From Phycisphaerae bacterium (GTDB taxonomy: Bacteria > Chloroflexota > Anaerolineae > 4572-78 > J111): DNA of 16,667 bases. This document shows positions 1-6,502 of the stretch, one piece after another (position 1 is the stretch's first letter; each line of letters starts with the position of its first letter). The notes beneath the pieces were generated by a model. It was not told where the DNA came from, searched no databases, and saw nothing but the letters and a program-made list of their open reading frames with translations. The DNA is taken from assembly GCA_028285035.1 (NCBI GenBank), contig JANQQF010000175.1, forward strand, positions 1 through 16,667, read 5' to 3'. Position numbers and translations under genes: made by a program.

Positions 1-1
1 C

Positions 2-118
2 GTTTCTGGTCTCTTCGGGATGCTGCAATGGACCAGCGAAGACAGCTTGGAACTCGTTAGCACCATGAGTGATCAAGCCATCTTGAGCTTGGACGCTGGT
101 GTATGGACCCCTGAATAA
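2..118 (+). CDS. C-terminal end of an unidentified protein (5' partial)
   Basis: The frame starting at base 2 is open for 38 codons and ends in TAA at 116-118. Its composition is protein-like (FGMLQWTSEDSLELV near the start, GVWTPE at the end), while the frame starting at base 1 is closed by TAG at 58-60. The start lies outside the window. I do not recognise the family from these few residues, and no function is proposed. The next good intrinsic terminator on this strand is at 372-401, so the mRNA may carry a trailer of about 250 nt. Confidence 0.5.
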   Translation, partial: VSGLFGMLQWTSEDSLELVSTMSDQAILSLDAGVWTPE

Positions 119-371
119 TCCGGGTTCATAACGGAATAAGTCGCGACAGACGGCTCTGATTTGGCCCTGTTAAAGCGGTCAATGTGGTACGCAAACTTGT
201 TGAAATTGGTGCTGGGCCGCAGCCTGGTGATGAGGACATTGCGGCCCGCACTTATGTCAAGACTCAGCCTGAGGTGGGGATAAAGGGTTTTGTAAAGTTG
301 TCACCATTGCCGAAGATTACAGCCTTAACGGTTTTCCCTCACTATCATTTTTTGTCCTCGGTTAATTATTA
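119..371. other. Gene-poor stretch, possible coding remnant
   Basis: No convincing gene lies between the stop at 118 and the terminator at 372. A GTG-initiated frame at 184-372 (+) would encode 62 residues. It has no clear ribosome binding site and ends in low-complexity residues next to the terminator, so I do not call it. Its first part, around 184-300, has coding-like base composition and could be decayed coding sequence. That is a guess. Confidence 0.3.
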
Positions 372-401
372 AAAAAGTCAGCCATTTTTGGCTGACTTTT
401 T
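372..401. terminator. Bidirectional intrinsic terminator
   Basis: The stem AAAAAGTCAGCC (372-383) pairs perfectly with GGCTGACTTTTT (390-401) around the loop ATTTTT. The A-run on one side and T-run on the other give a U-tract on both strands. It therefore fits termination of the plus-strand gene ending at 118 and of the minus-strand DUF3179 gene ending at 472. Confidence 0.9.
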
Positions 402-471
402 GATTTACTCCTTATCGAAGACAAATAAAGTTAAATTTTGAATTGTAACCTGCAGAAATTTTGATGTACGT

Positions 472-1644
472 TTATCGATTCATCCCATACACCGTGCTAT
501 CGGTGTGATAATCAATCCAGCCAAACCAGAATGAGTAGGTGACTGGCACCTGAGCGAGTTTGGTACCCTCAAGGGGGCCGCTGATCGCACTGCCAGAAAA
601 GATGTCCCATTCGCTACCTGTTTCTGTATCTTTTACAATTTGGGTTGAGGCGGTCTGTTCAAACTCAAGTAGGGTCTCATCCTCCAAGCGCCGATCATAG
701 ACTGCGCCTGATAATGTGGCGATGTCAAAGAACACACCAACAGGGACGGCACCAATTTGATCATTGAGTACAGGCTCTCGCTGTAAATCGGTGAAGCGAT
801 AGGCCCGAGGCTCGCCTTCTAGCCGAACCCCAATGACATACTCTTTGGGGTGAATATCATCCCCCCGATCAGGGCCGCCGCCACTAGCGGGACCACGGCC
901 AATGACGCCTTCCGAGGCGCTGGCGTAGTAACTCTCATATGGGTCACGGCCATACAAACCTGGACTAATCACCCGTGTCTCGGGGTGCCTCGCCTTCCAA
1001 TTAGACCATTCGGTATGAAGCGCGGGTACAAAGTTCAATTGAACCCCTTGATATTGGCCACCAATCGCTTGCCCTAAAATATGGGACCAGAGACTCTCAG
1101 TTTGATGGTCGTACATAATCAGACCATTTCGATATAACATCCCAGAAACACCAAACGTTAGCGTAGTATCCTCTGTTATTTGCCGGTCATACACGATGCC
1201 GGTATAACAGAGCGGTCACCACGTGGCAGCAATAAGCTGCCCACCCACCGTATCGTTTACAATTTCGTGTTGGCTCATAAATGGGATCGGATAAGCCACG
1301 CTTTCACCATTGATACTGACTCCCATCACCCGCACAGAGGGATCCATTCCTGCGGCATCAGCCTCAGCAGCCGTTACCATAATCGACTCAACTTCGTCTG
1401 GAAGGATGGCTGGAATGCCATCTGGGGGAAGCAAAGCCACTACATTGTCCAAATCAATGTCAGCATCGCCGAGTTGTGGTTGTAAATTACGACCATCAGG
1501 GACGCGAGCCTCGACAACTGGGGCGGCACCTGGCTCACGGGTGGACAAAGACCCCGTTAAGCGATTGGGAACGCAGGCTGTCACCCCCATACCAATGATT
1601 ACAAATAGTAAAAGATGAATTTTTTTCAAACGAAATATTTTCAT
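472..1644 (-). CDS. DUF3179-family lipoprotein, probable selenoprotein with in-frame UGA
   Basis: Two adjacent open frames (1701 to 1216 and 1194 to 472) are the same frame, separated only by TGA at 1218-1216. Read through as selenocysteine, this gives one 390-residue protein. The chosen ATG (1644-1642) follows GAGAGG with a short spacer and opens a lipoprotein signal peptide with lipobox VTAC (Cys24). Residues 104-390 match DUF3179: HEIVNDTVGG, then T-W-U143-P-L-C146-Y-T, then FGVSGMLY, MYDHQTESLW and a C-terminal SFWFGWIDYH. Relatives, as I recall them, have Cys where UGA stands here, giving CPLC; here it is UPLC, a redox-type UxxC pair. The C-terminal part (about 270-390) is a second, degenerate copy of the fold in which U and C become Asp and Thr. 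The protein is probably anchored on the outer face of the membrane. Its biochemical role is unknown. The alternative is a point nonsense mutation or sequencing error, but the stem-loop right after the UGA argues against that. Confidence 0.88.
1171..1212 (-). promoter_or_regulatory. Candidate bacterial SECIS element
   Basis: Reading the minus strand, the hairpin begins three bases after the UGA (1218-1216). CTCTGTTAT (1212-1204) pairs perfectly with ATAACAGAG (1179-1171). After a small internal loop (A1203 opposite 1182-1180), CCGG (1202-1199) pairs with CCGG (1186-1183), then CAT (1198-1196) with ATG (1190-1188) with A1187 bulged. The apical loop is CGTGT, with a G in its second position, and starts 20 nt after the UGA. 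Bacterial SECIS elements lie inside the coding region just downstream of UGA and present a G/U-containing apical loop to SelB at about this distance. The fit is structural; SelB binding is inferred. Confidence 0.82.
1216..1218 (-). other. In-frame UGA, probable selenocysteine codon (Sec143)
   Basis: TGA lies between codons for Thr-Trp and Pro-Leu-Cys in an otherwise continuous DUF3179 reading frame. It replaces the first Cys of the expected C-P-L-C motif. Family-conserved sequence continues without any frame change on both sides. Confidence 0.85.
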
Positions 1645-1732
1645 AAAAACCTCTCGTTGTGGATACGCTAAAATTATTTCATCTATTCTAAATGTAAGCA
1701 TTGTTTGGATATGTAGAACAGGTTACACTGAT

Positions 1733-1762
1733 TTGTGTCGATTGATTGGGGGTGATTATAAT
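1733..1762 (+). promoter_or_regulatory. Possible promoter of the small four-Cys gene
   Basis: A perfect TATAAT (1757-1762) lies 18 bp downstream of TTGTGT (1733-1738, weak -35). A transcript would start near 1769, upstream of the hairpin at 1783-1810 and the gene at 1841. The -10 lies inside the 13-mer GATTATAATGGAG preceded by a G-run, which recurs at the promoter at 13351-13379. Confidence 0.4.
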
Positions 1763-1782
1763 GGAGGCGCACTAAAAACTTT

Positions 1783-1810
1783 ATGGTGAGACAGATGAAC
1801 GTCTCACCAT
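1783..1810 (+). terminator. Stem-loop with short T-tract, possible leader attenuator
   Basis: ATGGTGAGAC (1783-1792) pairs perfectly with GTCTCACCAT (1801-1810) around an 8-nt loop and is followed by TTTATTT. It looks like an intrinsic terminator. It sits between a possible promoter and the start of the 1841 gene, so it may attenuate that transcript. It could also act on minus-strand readthrough from the 2040-3221 gene. Confidence 0.55.
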
Positions 1811-1840
1811 TTTATTTACAATTGTTGGGAATTATTGAGT

Positions 1841-2053
1841 ATGCAATCACCAATGTTTGTGGGATTATGCGGCGCTTGTCAACATGTCAATGTTGTCAAA
1901 AGCTCCAAGGGAAGCACCTTTTTGTTGTGTGATTTAGCGAAAACTGACGCTCGTTTTCCGAAATATCCACCGCTTCCTGTACTCCACTGTCCGGGTTTTA
2001 CACCACAGGAGCATCTCACTACAGATGAAGAAGTTGATGTTAACCAAACATAG
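1841..2053 (+). CDS. Small four-cysteine protein, putative metal-binding
   Basis: This 70-residue protein has two CxxC-like halves: CGACQHVN near the N-terminus, then FLLCDLAKTD, RFPKYPPLPV and HCPGF. The four cysteines and the motif R-F-P-x-Y-P-x-x-P-V-L-x-C-P-G-[FY] recall a widespread family of small uncharacterised bacterial proteins. A zinc-ribbon-like fold is likely, but no function is known to me. I chose ATG at 1841 over the TTG at 1835; GGGA at 1827-1830 is a modest ribosome binding site, and ATG at 1853 is also possible. Its last 14 bases overlap the 3' end of the convergent minus-strand gene at 2040. The upstream hairpin may control it. Confidence 0.68.
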   Translation: MQSPMFVGLCGACQHVNVVKSSKGSTFLLCDLAKTDARFPKYPPLPVLHCPGFTPQEHLTTDEEVDVNQT

Positions 2054-3221
2054 CTGGAAGATGACTTCGATAAAATTCGGCAGTCGACTCAGCGGCAGCA
2101 AAGCGGATGGTGTTGAGCGTTTGACCCAGAATTGTACCTGTAACATCAAGAGTGATCGCCTCCTGCATTTGAGACTCTCCACTAATACTGGTGATGGGCG
2201 CACTATTGATAAATTGGCCCTCGGGAACCGTAATCGTTAAATCAAGCGACCCATCTGGGGCGGTCAGTTGCCATTTTTTGCCCGTTTGTTGCTCCGGAAA
2301 ATTTGGAACACTCTGCCAATCCAAGATTTCGACGGTCAATGGATTGCTACTATTTTCCTCATGTAATTGACGAACAAGCTGCCACGTTGTATCTTCCCCT
2401 TGGGCAATCGTTATGGTCCAGTAAGGGCCTTCGAGCGCTTCAATTCGCCAAGCTGAAACCCAAACCGTTGTGTTATCGGCGAGATCCGCCGCAATAGAAA
2501 ACCAATGATGAGCATATTCGCTATCGGCTGAAACGTCCGATGCAAAGTTGGGGCGTACCCCCTGCATATCTAAACGGGCGACACCTTTGGCCTCACCGCC
2601 AATTTCAACACTCACCCAATCAGCATAATAACCGGAGTCAATGAGGACTCCATTTAATCGACCGACTTTGATATCCCCATCCTCTGCTTCAGCTATCAAA
2701 TCACCGTTAGGTTTGAAGATGAAAGTTAGATTGAAACTAGGATCAAAATCGCCATCTGGCAAAGTGAGCACCAAAATGTACTGTTGATTGCCTTCATCCC
2801 ATTGAAAGGTACCTAAGGTGGTATCTGTTTCATCTTTGAAGGTGTAGGTCATCGTGCCATTATCATAAAGTGTATGATTAGTGCGCGGTACATTGTAGAA
2901 TTTTTCGGTAAAGATTTGATCGCCTGTTAAATTCTGGCGCTGTACCAATAATTGATATTCAGAGATGACTGTTGGTACATTTAGATCGACGAAGGAGACG
3001 ACAAACCCATAATCTTCGGCCCCATCAGTTATTCGTCCCGCAATGTACCGCCATTGGACCCAGTCCGCTTGGGGCGGCCATTGGGTGGTGCGGGTATTAG
3101 AAGCCTTGCTCATTGAGGTTGCCAACCATTCGCTGGGGTGACCTTGTATAAGCTGCCATAGGGCAGCACCTCCCGATAAGGCTAAGAATTGACGCCGATT
3201 GAAGTGTAATGGATGTGTCAT
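2040..3221 (-). CDS. Tat-exported protein resembling AttH/CrtC lipocalin-like proteins
   Basis: This is a 393-residue protein. The N-terminus FNRRQFLALSGGAALW is a twin-arginine signal, implying export of a folded protein. After it, DWVQWRYIAGRITDG and YGFVVSFVDL resemble the opening of AttH/CrtC-like proteins (hydroxyneurosporene synthase and lipocalin-like domain, typically W-x-Y-x-x-G-x-L). The later stretch YYADWVSVEIGG followed by HHWFSIAADL fits the central W-x-D and W-F elements of that fold. The assignment is by motif resemblance only and no substrate can be named. It starts 4 bp after the stop of the upstream beta-propeller gene and lacks a clear Shine-Dalgarno sequence, so translation is probably coupled. 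Its 3' end overlaps the convergent small gene by 14 bp. Confidence 0.6.
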   Translation of the reverse strand: MTHPLHFNRRQFLALSGGAALWQLIQGHPSEWLATSMSKASNTRTTQWPPQADWVQWRYIAGRITDGAEDYGFVVSFVDLNVPTVISEYQLLVQRQNLTGDQIFTEKFYNVPRTNHTLYDNGTMTYTFKDETDTTLGTFQWDEGNQQYILVLTLPDGDFDPSFNLTFIFKPNGDLIAEAEDGDIKVGRLNGVLIDSGYYADWVSVEIGGEAKGVARLDMQGVRPNFASDVSADSEYAHHWFSIAADLADNTTVWVSAWRIEALEGPYWTITIAQGEDTTWQLVRQLHEENSSNPLTVEILDWQSVPNFPEQQTGKKWQLTAPDGSLDLTITVPEGQFINSAPITSISGESQMQEAITLDVTGTILGQTLNTIRFAAAESTAEFYRSHLPAMFG

Positions 3222-3225
3222 ATTA

Positions 3226-4425
3226 TTATTTGGTTAAAAAAATAACAGGTAGCTGTATTGTTTTGCTCGTTGTTGAGGTCTGGGCCGGTTCCAGCTTGAT
3301 CACATATCCTGTGCTATCCTCGCTTACATAGAGACTCCCATTGTCATCAATTTCGACATCCTCAATTGACTCAAACCCAGTACATAGCGGAGTGATTGTT
3401 CTGTCTGCACTGATTTGATTGATCCGCCCGGTAGGTGTTGTGGTTTCGGGTGTCGTATCCTCTTCGGCCACATAAAGTGGGAATTGATTATTGGCCGAGA
3501 AACGCAGACCTTCTGGACTTGTTAGCCCTGCGGTGAAATTGAGAGCGGTGCCAGCTATTTTTGTCGTTGAAATTATATCGATACTTTCTGTGGTGTATGA
3601 ATTGAAGGTAATGGGGACCATTGACACCTCGATGGTTCCTGTAGCCGTTATGCCAGCGAGTTCATTCGTAAAGTAGACCGTGTCATTTGGTCCTAAAACA
3701 ATCCCAGCGTAACTCCAAAATTCTACAGGAATAGGCGGGATAAATCCTCCAATTACCGGACTTTTAGTGACTATCCTAGTTACTGTCATTGTCCCAGTAG
3801 GTTCAACAGCAGTGACGTAGGAACTGTAATCAGTCGGGGTTATACTCCCTGTAAAAAAGGCTTGCTCAATGCCAGACTCCGTAATGTACAAAATGCCATC
3901 ATCTGAACCATCATCAACCCAGACAACACCTTCTGGATTCTCTAACCCACTCGCCACAGTCTTGGTTGTGCCGTTGGTAGCCCGGGAGACTAAGTGCCCA
4001 TCTTGCCTATCCTCTACTACATACATGGTATCGCTATTATCAAAAGCAATGCCTTCAGGGCTGATTAAATCCTGTAACACTATTGTCATAACCCCACTAG
4101 CATCTACCTGGAATACTTGGCCGGGTGTTTCGTCTACGACATAAAGCAACCCAGTCGAGTCAAAGGCCAATCCATCCGGTGCCGTTAGATTTTCAGCGTA
4201 AATAGTCGCGGTATAGGAGGGGGAGCAAACTACACGAGTTATGATGTCACCTATCGTAATGAGATGAGATGACTCCTGTGTTAGATGATGGGGGTAAAGT
4301 GGGCTGGCTTGTGCTAAATTTGTGGGGGTAGACAACCAATGAAGTGGAATAAAGGTGGCTCCCAATATGATCAGATATATTATTATTTGACTGAATTTTG
4401 AAAGCATTAGAGATTGTTGTTTCAT
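3226..4425 (-). CDS. Secreted NHL/SMP-30-like beta-propeller protein
   Basis: This 399-residue protein has an N-terminal hydrophobic segment (about residues 12-28) that fits a signal peptide or anchor. It then has repeated blades with the pattern P-[DE]-G-[LIV]-x-F/V and L-Y-V-x-[ED]: APDGLAFDSTGLLYVVDE, SPEGIAFDNSDTMYVVED, NPEGVVWV, SPEGLRFS and DNGSLYVSEDS. That is typical of NHL or SMP-30-like six-bladed propellers. No catalytic residues can be assigned, so a binding or enzymatic role is open. The C-terminus, QLPVIFLTK, resembles the IYLPLIVR tail of the protein ending at 14562. GAGGAG (4443-4438) is 12 bases from the ATG, a long spacing. It is the first gene of a two-gene unit. Confidence 0.72.
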   Translation of the reverse strand: MKQQSLMLSKFSQIIIYLIILGATFIPLHWLSTPTNLAQASPLYPHHLTQESSHLITIGDIITRVVCSPSYTATIYAENLTAPDGLAFDSTGLLYVVDETPGQVFQVDASGVMTIVLQDLISPEGIAFDNSDTMYVVEDRQDGHLVSRATNGTTKTVASGLENPEGVVWVDDGSDDGILYITESGIEQAFFTGSITPTDYSSYVTAVEPTGTMTVTRIVTKSPVIGGFIPPIPVEFWSYAGIVLGPNDTVYFTNELAGITATGTIEVSMVPITFNSYTTESIDIISTTKIAGTALNFTAGLTSPEGLRFSANNQFPLYVAEEDTTPETTTPTGRINQISADRTITPLCTGFESIEDVEIDDNGSLYVSEDSTGYVIKLEPAQTSTTSKTIQLPVIFLTK

Positions 4426-4538
4426 CTAATTTGACATCTCCTCGGAGTCTGGAAAGCTATGGATTTATTGATAAATATTGATTGGCGTTAGTTTGCCTAA
4501 AGTAGGATATATGATGTTGGTGGGTAGTACTAGGGAAT

Positions 4539-4560
4539 AAATTGGGACAAAATTGGGACA
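4539..4560. repeat. Tandem 11-bp direct repeat, possible operator
   Basis: AAATTGGGACA occurs twice without a gap (4539-4549 and 4550-4560). It lies about 115 bp upstream of the propeller gene start at 4425 and could be a two-site regulator target for the minus-strand operon. The binding factor is unknown. Confidence 0.45.
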
Positions 4561-4965
4561 TTAGTGAAATTTTTCTTCTAACGATAAAACGGCATTATAT
4601 TGCTTGGATTATATCATATTCTCCTGGTTTTGCACCCTCGATTAAACTGTAGGTTGCTAAATAAACAAATTGTTGTTATAATCGATAAAATTTTGGCCTT
4701 GACGCTAAATGTCTTGGGAATTATACAATACATATACAAAATATTTGTCCATTTTGTTGTATATGCTGCCCAATTTTGTCTGTATATCCCAAGATCCAAA
4801 CAAAAATTCCAAATCTACCAATTTTTATACATACCCTCATTGCGGAGGCTAATATCCGAGTACATAATATTTTAGTTTGAAACGTGTAACATCCCTATTA
4901 AAGTATTAAATACTCTTTGTATTTTGAAAATTATGTTTTTGAGAGGGGGTGATAGTTACAGTTAG

Positions 4966-4993
4966 TTGAAATACAAAAGATTTCAAATATTGT
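4966..4993 (+). promoter_or_regulatory. Likely promoter overlapping an inverted repeat
   Basis: TTGAAA (4966-4971) and TATTGT (4988-4993) with a 16-bp spacer resemble a sigma-70-type promoter for the substrate-binding protein gene. The same bases form the perfect inverted repeat TTGAAAT (4966-4972) / ATTTCAA (4980-4986). A repressor bound there would cover the -35 region. Confidence 0.45.
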
Positions 4994-4997
4994 TGGC

Positions 4998-5037
4998 GAA
5001 ACTGGATTGTTAATCAGAAAATGATTAAGCCTGTTTC
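4998..5037 (+). promoter_or_regulatory. Leader stem-loop upstream of the substrate-binding protein gene
   Basis: TTAATCA (5010-5016) pairs with TGATTAA (5022-5028) around GAAAA. Outside this, GAAACTGG (4998-5005) pairs with CCTGTTTC (5030-5037) with one mismatch. There is no T-tract, so it is not an intrinsic terminator. It would form at the very 5' end of an mRNA started from the promoter at 4966-4993, and could stabilise the message or bind a regulator. Confidence 0.5.
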
Positions 5038-5076
5038 TAGGTAAACCCTACTAAATTATGAGGAGAAGCAGATATA

Positions 5077-6351
5077 ATGACACGTAAAAATCTCTTTGTT
5101 ACATTTGTTTTGATGCTCACTACAGCTGTATTGCTTTCAGCTTGTGGTGGCACAGAAGTTGTAGAAAAAGTTGTTACTGTAGAAGTTGAAAGAATCGTTA
5201 CTGTAGAAGTTGAAAAAGAAGTTGAGCGAATTGTAACCGTTGAAGTTGAAGTTGCTGCTCCAGCTGAAGAATCCATGGAAGAAGAAGCCATGGAAGAAGA
5301 AGCCATGGAAGAAGAAGCCATGGAAGAAGAAGTAGCTGAAGAGGTTGTTGAAGAAGAAGCCATGGAAGAAGAAGCCGCTCCGGCTGCTCAAGGTGGCAAC
5401 ACCTTGGCCGCTGTTCAGGAGCGTGGTACATTGAACTGCGGTGGTAATGCGAACGTTCCTGGCTTCGGCTATCTCGATCCAGACTCTAACGAATTTGCTG
5501 GTTTTGACGTTGATTTGTGTCGAGCAATTGCTGCTGCCGTTTTGGGTGACTCTGAAGCGCTTGAAGTTCGCGCCACAACTGGTACTGACCGCTTCCCCGT
5601 GCTACAAAGTGGTGAGATTGATGTGTTGGTTCGTAACACAACTTGGACTATCAGCCGTGATACTTCTCTTGGCTTCAACTTTGGCCCGACCACATTCTAT
5701 GATGGTCAAGGGATGATGGTTCGTAAAGATAGTGGTATTGAAACCTTAACTGATATGGAAGGTGCTACTATCTGTGTGCAGCAGGGTACAACTACTGAGA
5801 AGAACTTGGCAGACGTTTTCCGTGCTTTGAATGTAGGCTATGAGCCGGTTGTTTTGGCTGACGCGCCATCTACTTTGGACGCTTATGACCAAGGCCGTTG
5901 TGATGGGTTCACCACTGATAAGTCTGGTTTGGTTTCTCAGCAAATTCTGTTGGCCGATCCTTCTGAGCACGTAATCTTGAACGATACAATGTCAAAAGAG
6001 CCACTCGGTCCGTTGGTTCGTCACGGCGACGATCAGTGGTTTGATATTATGAAGTGGGTTACGTTTGGGTTGATGCAAGCTGAAGAGCTAGGCATTACTT
6101 CTGCCAATGTTGAAGACATGGCTGCAACTAGTGAAGATCCAGTTGTTCGTAACCTGTTGGGTGCTGAAGGTGACCTAGGCTCAGCCCTTGGTTTGGACAA
6201 CGATTTTATGGTGACAGTTATTTCACAAGTTGGTAACTATGGTGAAATTTATGATCGCCACCTTGGCCCAGATACACCATTCGACTTAGCTCGTGGTATC
6301 AACGCTCAATGGCAAGATGGTGGTTTGATTTACTCTCCACCATTCCGCTAG
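5077..6351 (+). CDS. aapJ: Polar amino-acid ABC transporter substrate-binding lipoprotein (AapJ/BztA type)
   Basis: This 424-residue extracytoplasmic solute receptor is expected to deliver amino acids to the permease encoded next. A lipoprotein signal ends in LSAC (Cys23). Residues about 24-105 form a low-complexity linker: Val/Glu-rich segments (VTVEVE), then tandem MEEEA units. From ERGTLNCGGNANVPGF (about 110) the sequence follows AapJ/BztA: FAGFDVDLCRAIAAAVLGD, TTGTDRFPVLQSGEIDVL, NTTWTISRD, ATICVQQGTTTEKNLADVF, GRCDGFTTDKSGL, SKEPLGPLVRHGD. The conserved Cys pair in 'TICVQ' and 'GRCD' is present. The linker is longer than in proteobacterial AapJ (about 340 residues). AGGAG (5061-5065) precedes the ATG. 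Codons ending in T (GTT, GCT, GGT, CGT) dominate, as in strongly expressed genes. Substrate specificity cannot be read from sequence. Confidence 0.93.
   Translation: MTRKNLFVTFVLMLTTAVLLSACGGTEVVEKVVTVEVERIVTVEVEKEVERIVTVEVEVAAPAEESMEEEAMEEEAMEEEAMEEEVAEEVVEEEAMEEEAAPAAQGGNTLAAVQERGTLNCGGNANVPGFGYLDPDSNEFAGFDVDLCRAIAAAVLGDSEALEVRATTGTDRFPVLQSGEIDVLVRNTTWTISRDTSLGFNFGPTTFYDGQGMMVRKDSGIETLTDMEGATICVQQGTTTEKNLADVFRALNVGYEPVVLADAPSTLDAYDQGRCDGFTTDKSGLVSQQILLADPSEHVILNDTMSKEPLGPLVRHGDDQWFDIMKWVTFGLMQAEELGITSANVEDMAATSEDPVVRNLLGAEGDLGSALGLDNDFMVTVISQVGNYGEIYDRHLGPDTPFDLARGINAQWQDGGLIYSPPFR
5275..5376 (+). repeat. 15-bp tandem repeats encoding MEEEA
   Basis: Units of ATGGAAGAAGAAGCC run at 5275-5289, 5290-5304, 5305-5319 and 5320-5334 (the last ending GTA). 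A diverged stretch follows, then another exact unit at 5362-5376. They stay in frame and encode an acidic linker between the lipid anchor and the binding domain. The repeat number is likely to vary by slippage without breaking the frame. Confidence 0.9.
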
Positions 6352-6389
6352 GTATTGCCTTAGTCGTTTTAGATTGACCTAGTTGTTTG

Positions 6390-6422
6390 CTTCCCTGAGC
6401 GTATTATCTACGCTCAGGGAAG
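6390..6422 (+). promoter_or_regulatory. Perfect 14-bp intercistronic stem-loop
   Basis: CTTCCCTGAGCGTA (6390-6403) pairs perfectly with TACGCTCAGGGAAG (6409-6422) around TTATC. No T-tract follows, so it is a poor intrinsic terminator. Placed just after the binding-protein gene and before the permease gene, it fits a 3' stabiliser or processing signal that lets the binding protein be made in excess of the permease. Confidence 0.7.
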
Positions 6423-6440
6423 TATTACATAACTTATAAC

Positions 6441-6480
6441 GGGGTAGTTATTTTTTGCTATTCAACAATAATAATGCCCC
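6441..6480 (+). promoter_or_regulatory. Weaker intercistronic stem-loop
   Basis: GGGG (6441-6444) can pair with CCCC (6477-6480), with further pairing of GTTATT with AATAAT inside after a small internal loop. It is the middle one of three potential hairpins between the two transporter genes and the least certain. Confidence 0.35.
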
Positions 6481-6502
6481 ATCGACTAAATTTTGTTTGA
6501 CC

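Larger units (their letters stand above)
4426..5076. other. AT-rich intergenic region between divergent genes
   Basis: These 651 bp separate the minus-strand propeller operon from the plus-strand transporter operon. Short frames at 4600-4875 (+) and 4614-4799 (-) are AT-driven, lack ribosome binding sites and look spurious. Supportable content is a perfect tandem 11-mer at 4539-4560, an inverted repeat and likely promoter at 4966-4993, and a leader hairpin at 4998-5037. I see nothing definable in about 4600-4930. Confidence 0.6.

Noticed and set aside
184..372. 62-residue GTG-initiated frame on the plus strand
   Set aside because: No ribosome binding site, no recognisable domain, and it runs into the terminator stem. 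At most a decayed fragment.
472..1194. Treating this frame as an independent 240-residue gene with a GTG start
   Set aside because: The GTG codes for Val inside the conserved DUF3179 segment GIVYDRQ. The frame is continuous with the upstream part across the TGA, and there is no ribosome binding site.
4600..4875. 91-residue plus-strand frame and an opposing 61-residue frame in the AT-rich spacer
   Set aside because: Composition-driven, no ribosome binding site, residues look like translated AT-rich DNA.
5037..5431. Three minus-strand frames rich in Ser/Met, Phe or Leu
   Set aside because: They are antisense shadows of the 15-bp MEEEA repeats, which stay open in several frames.
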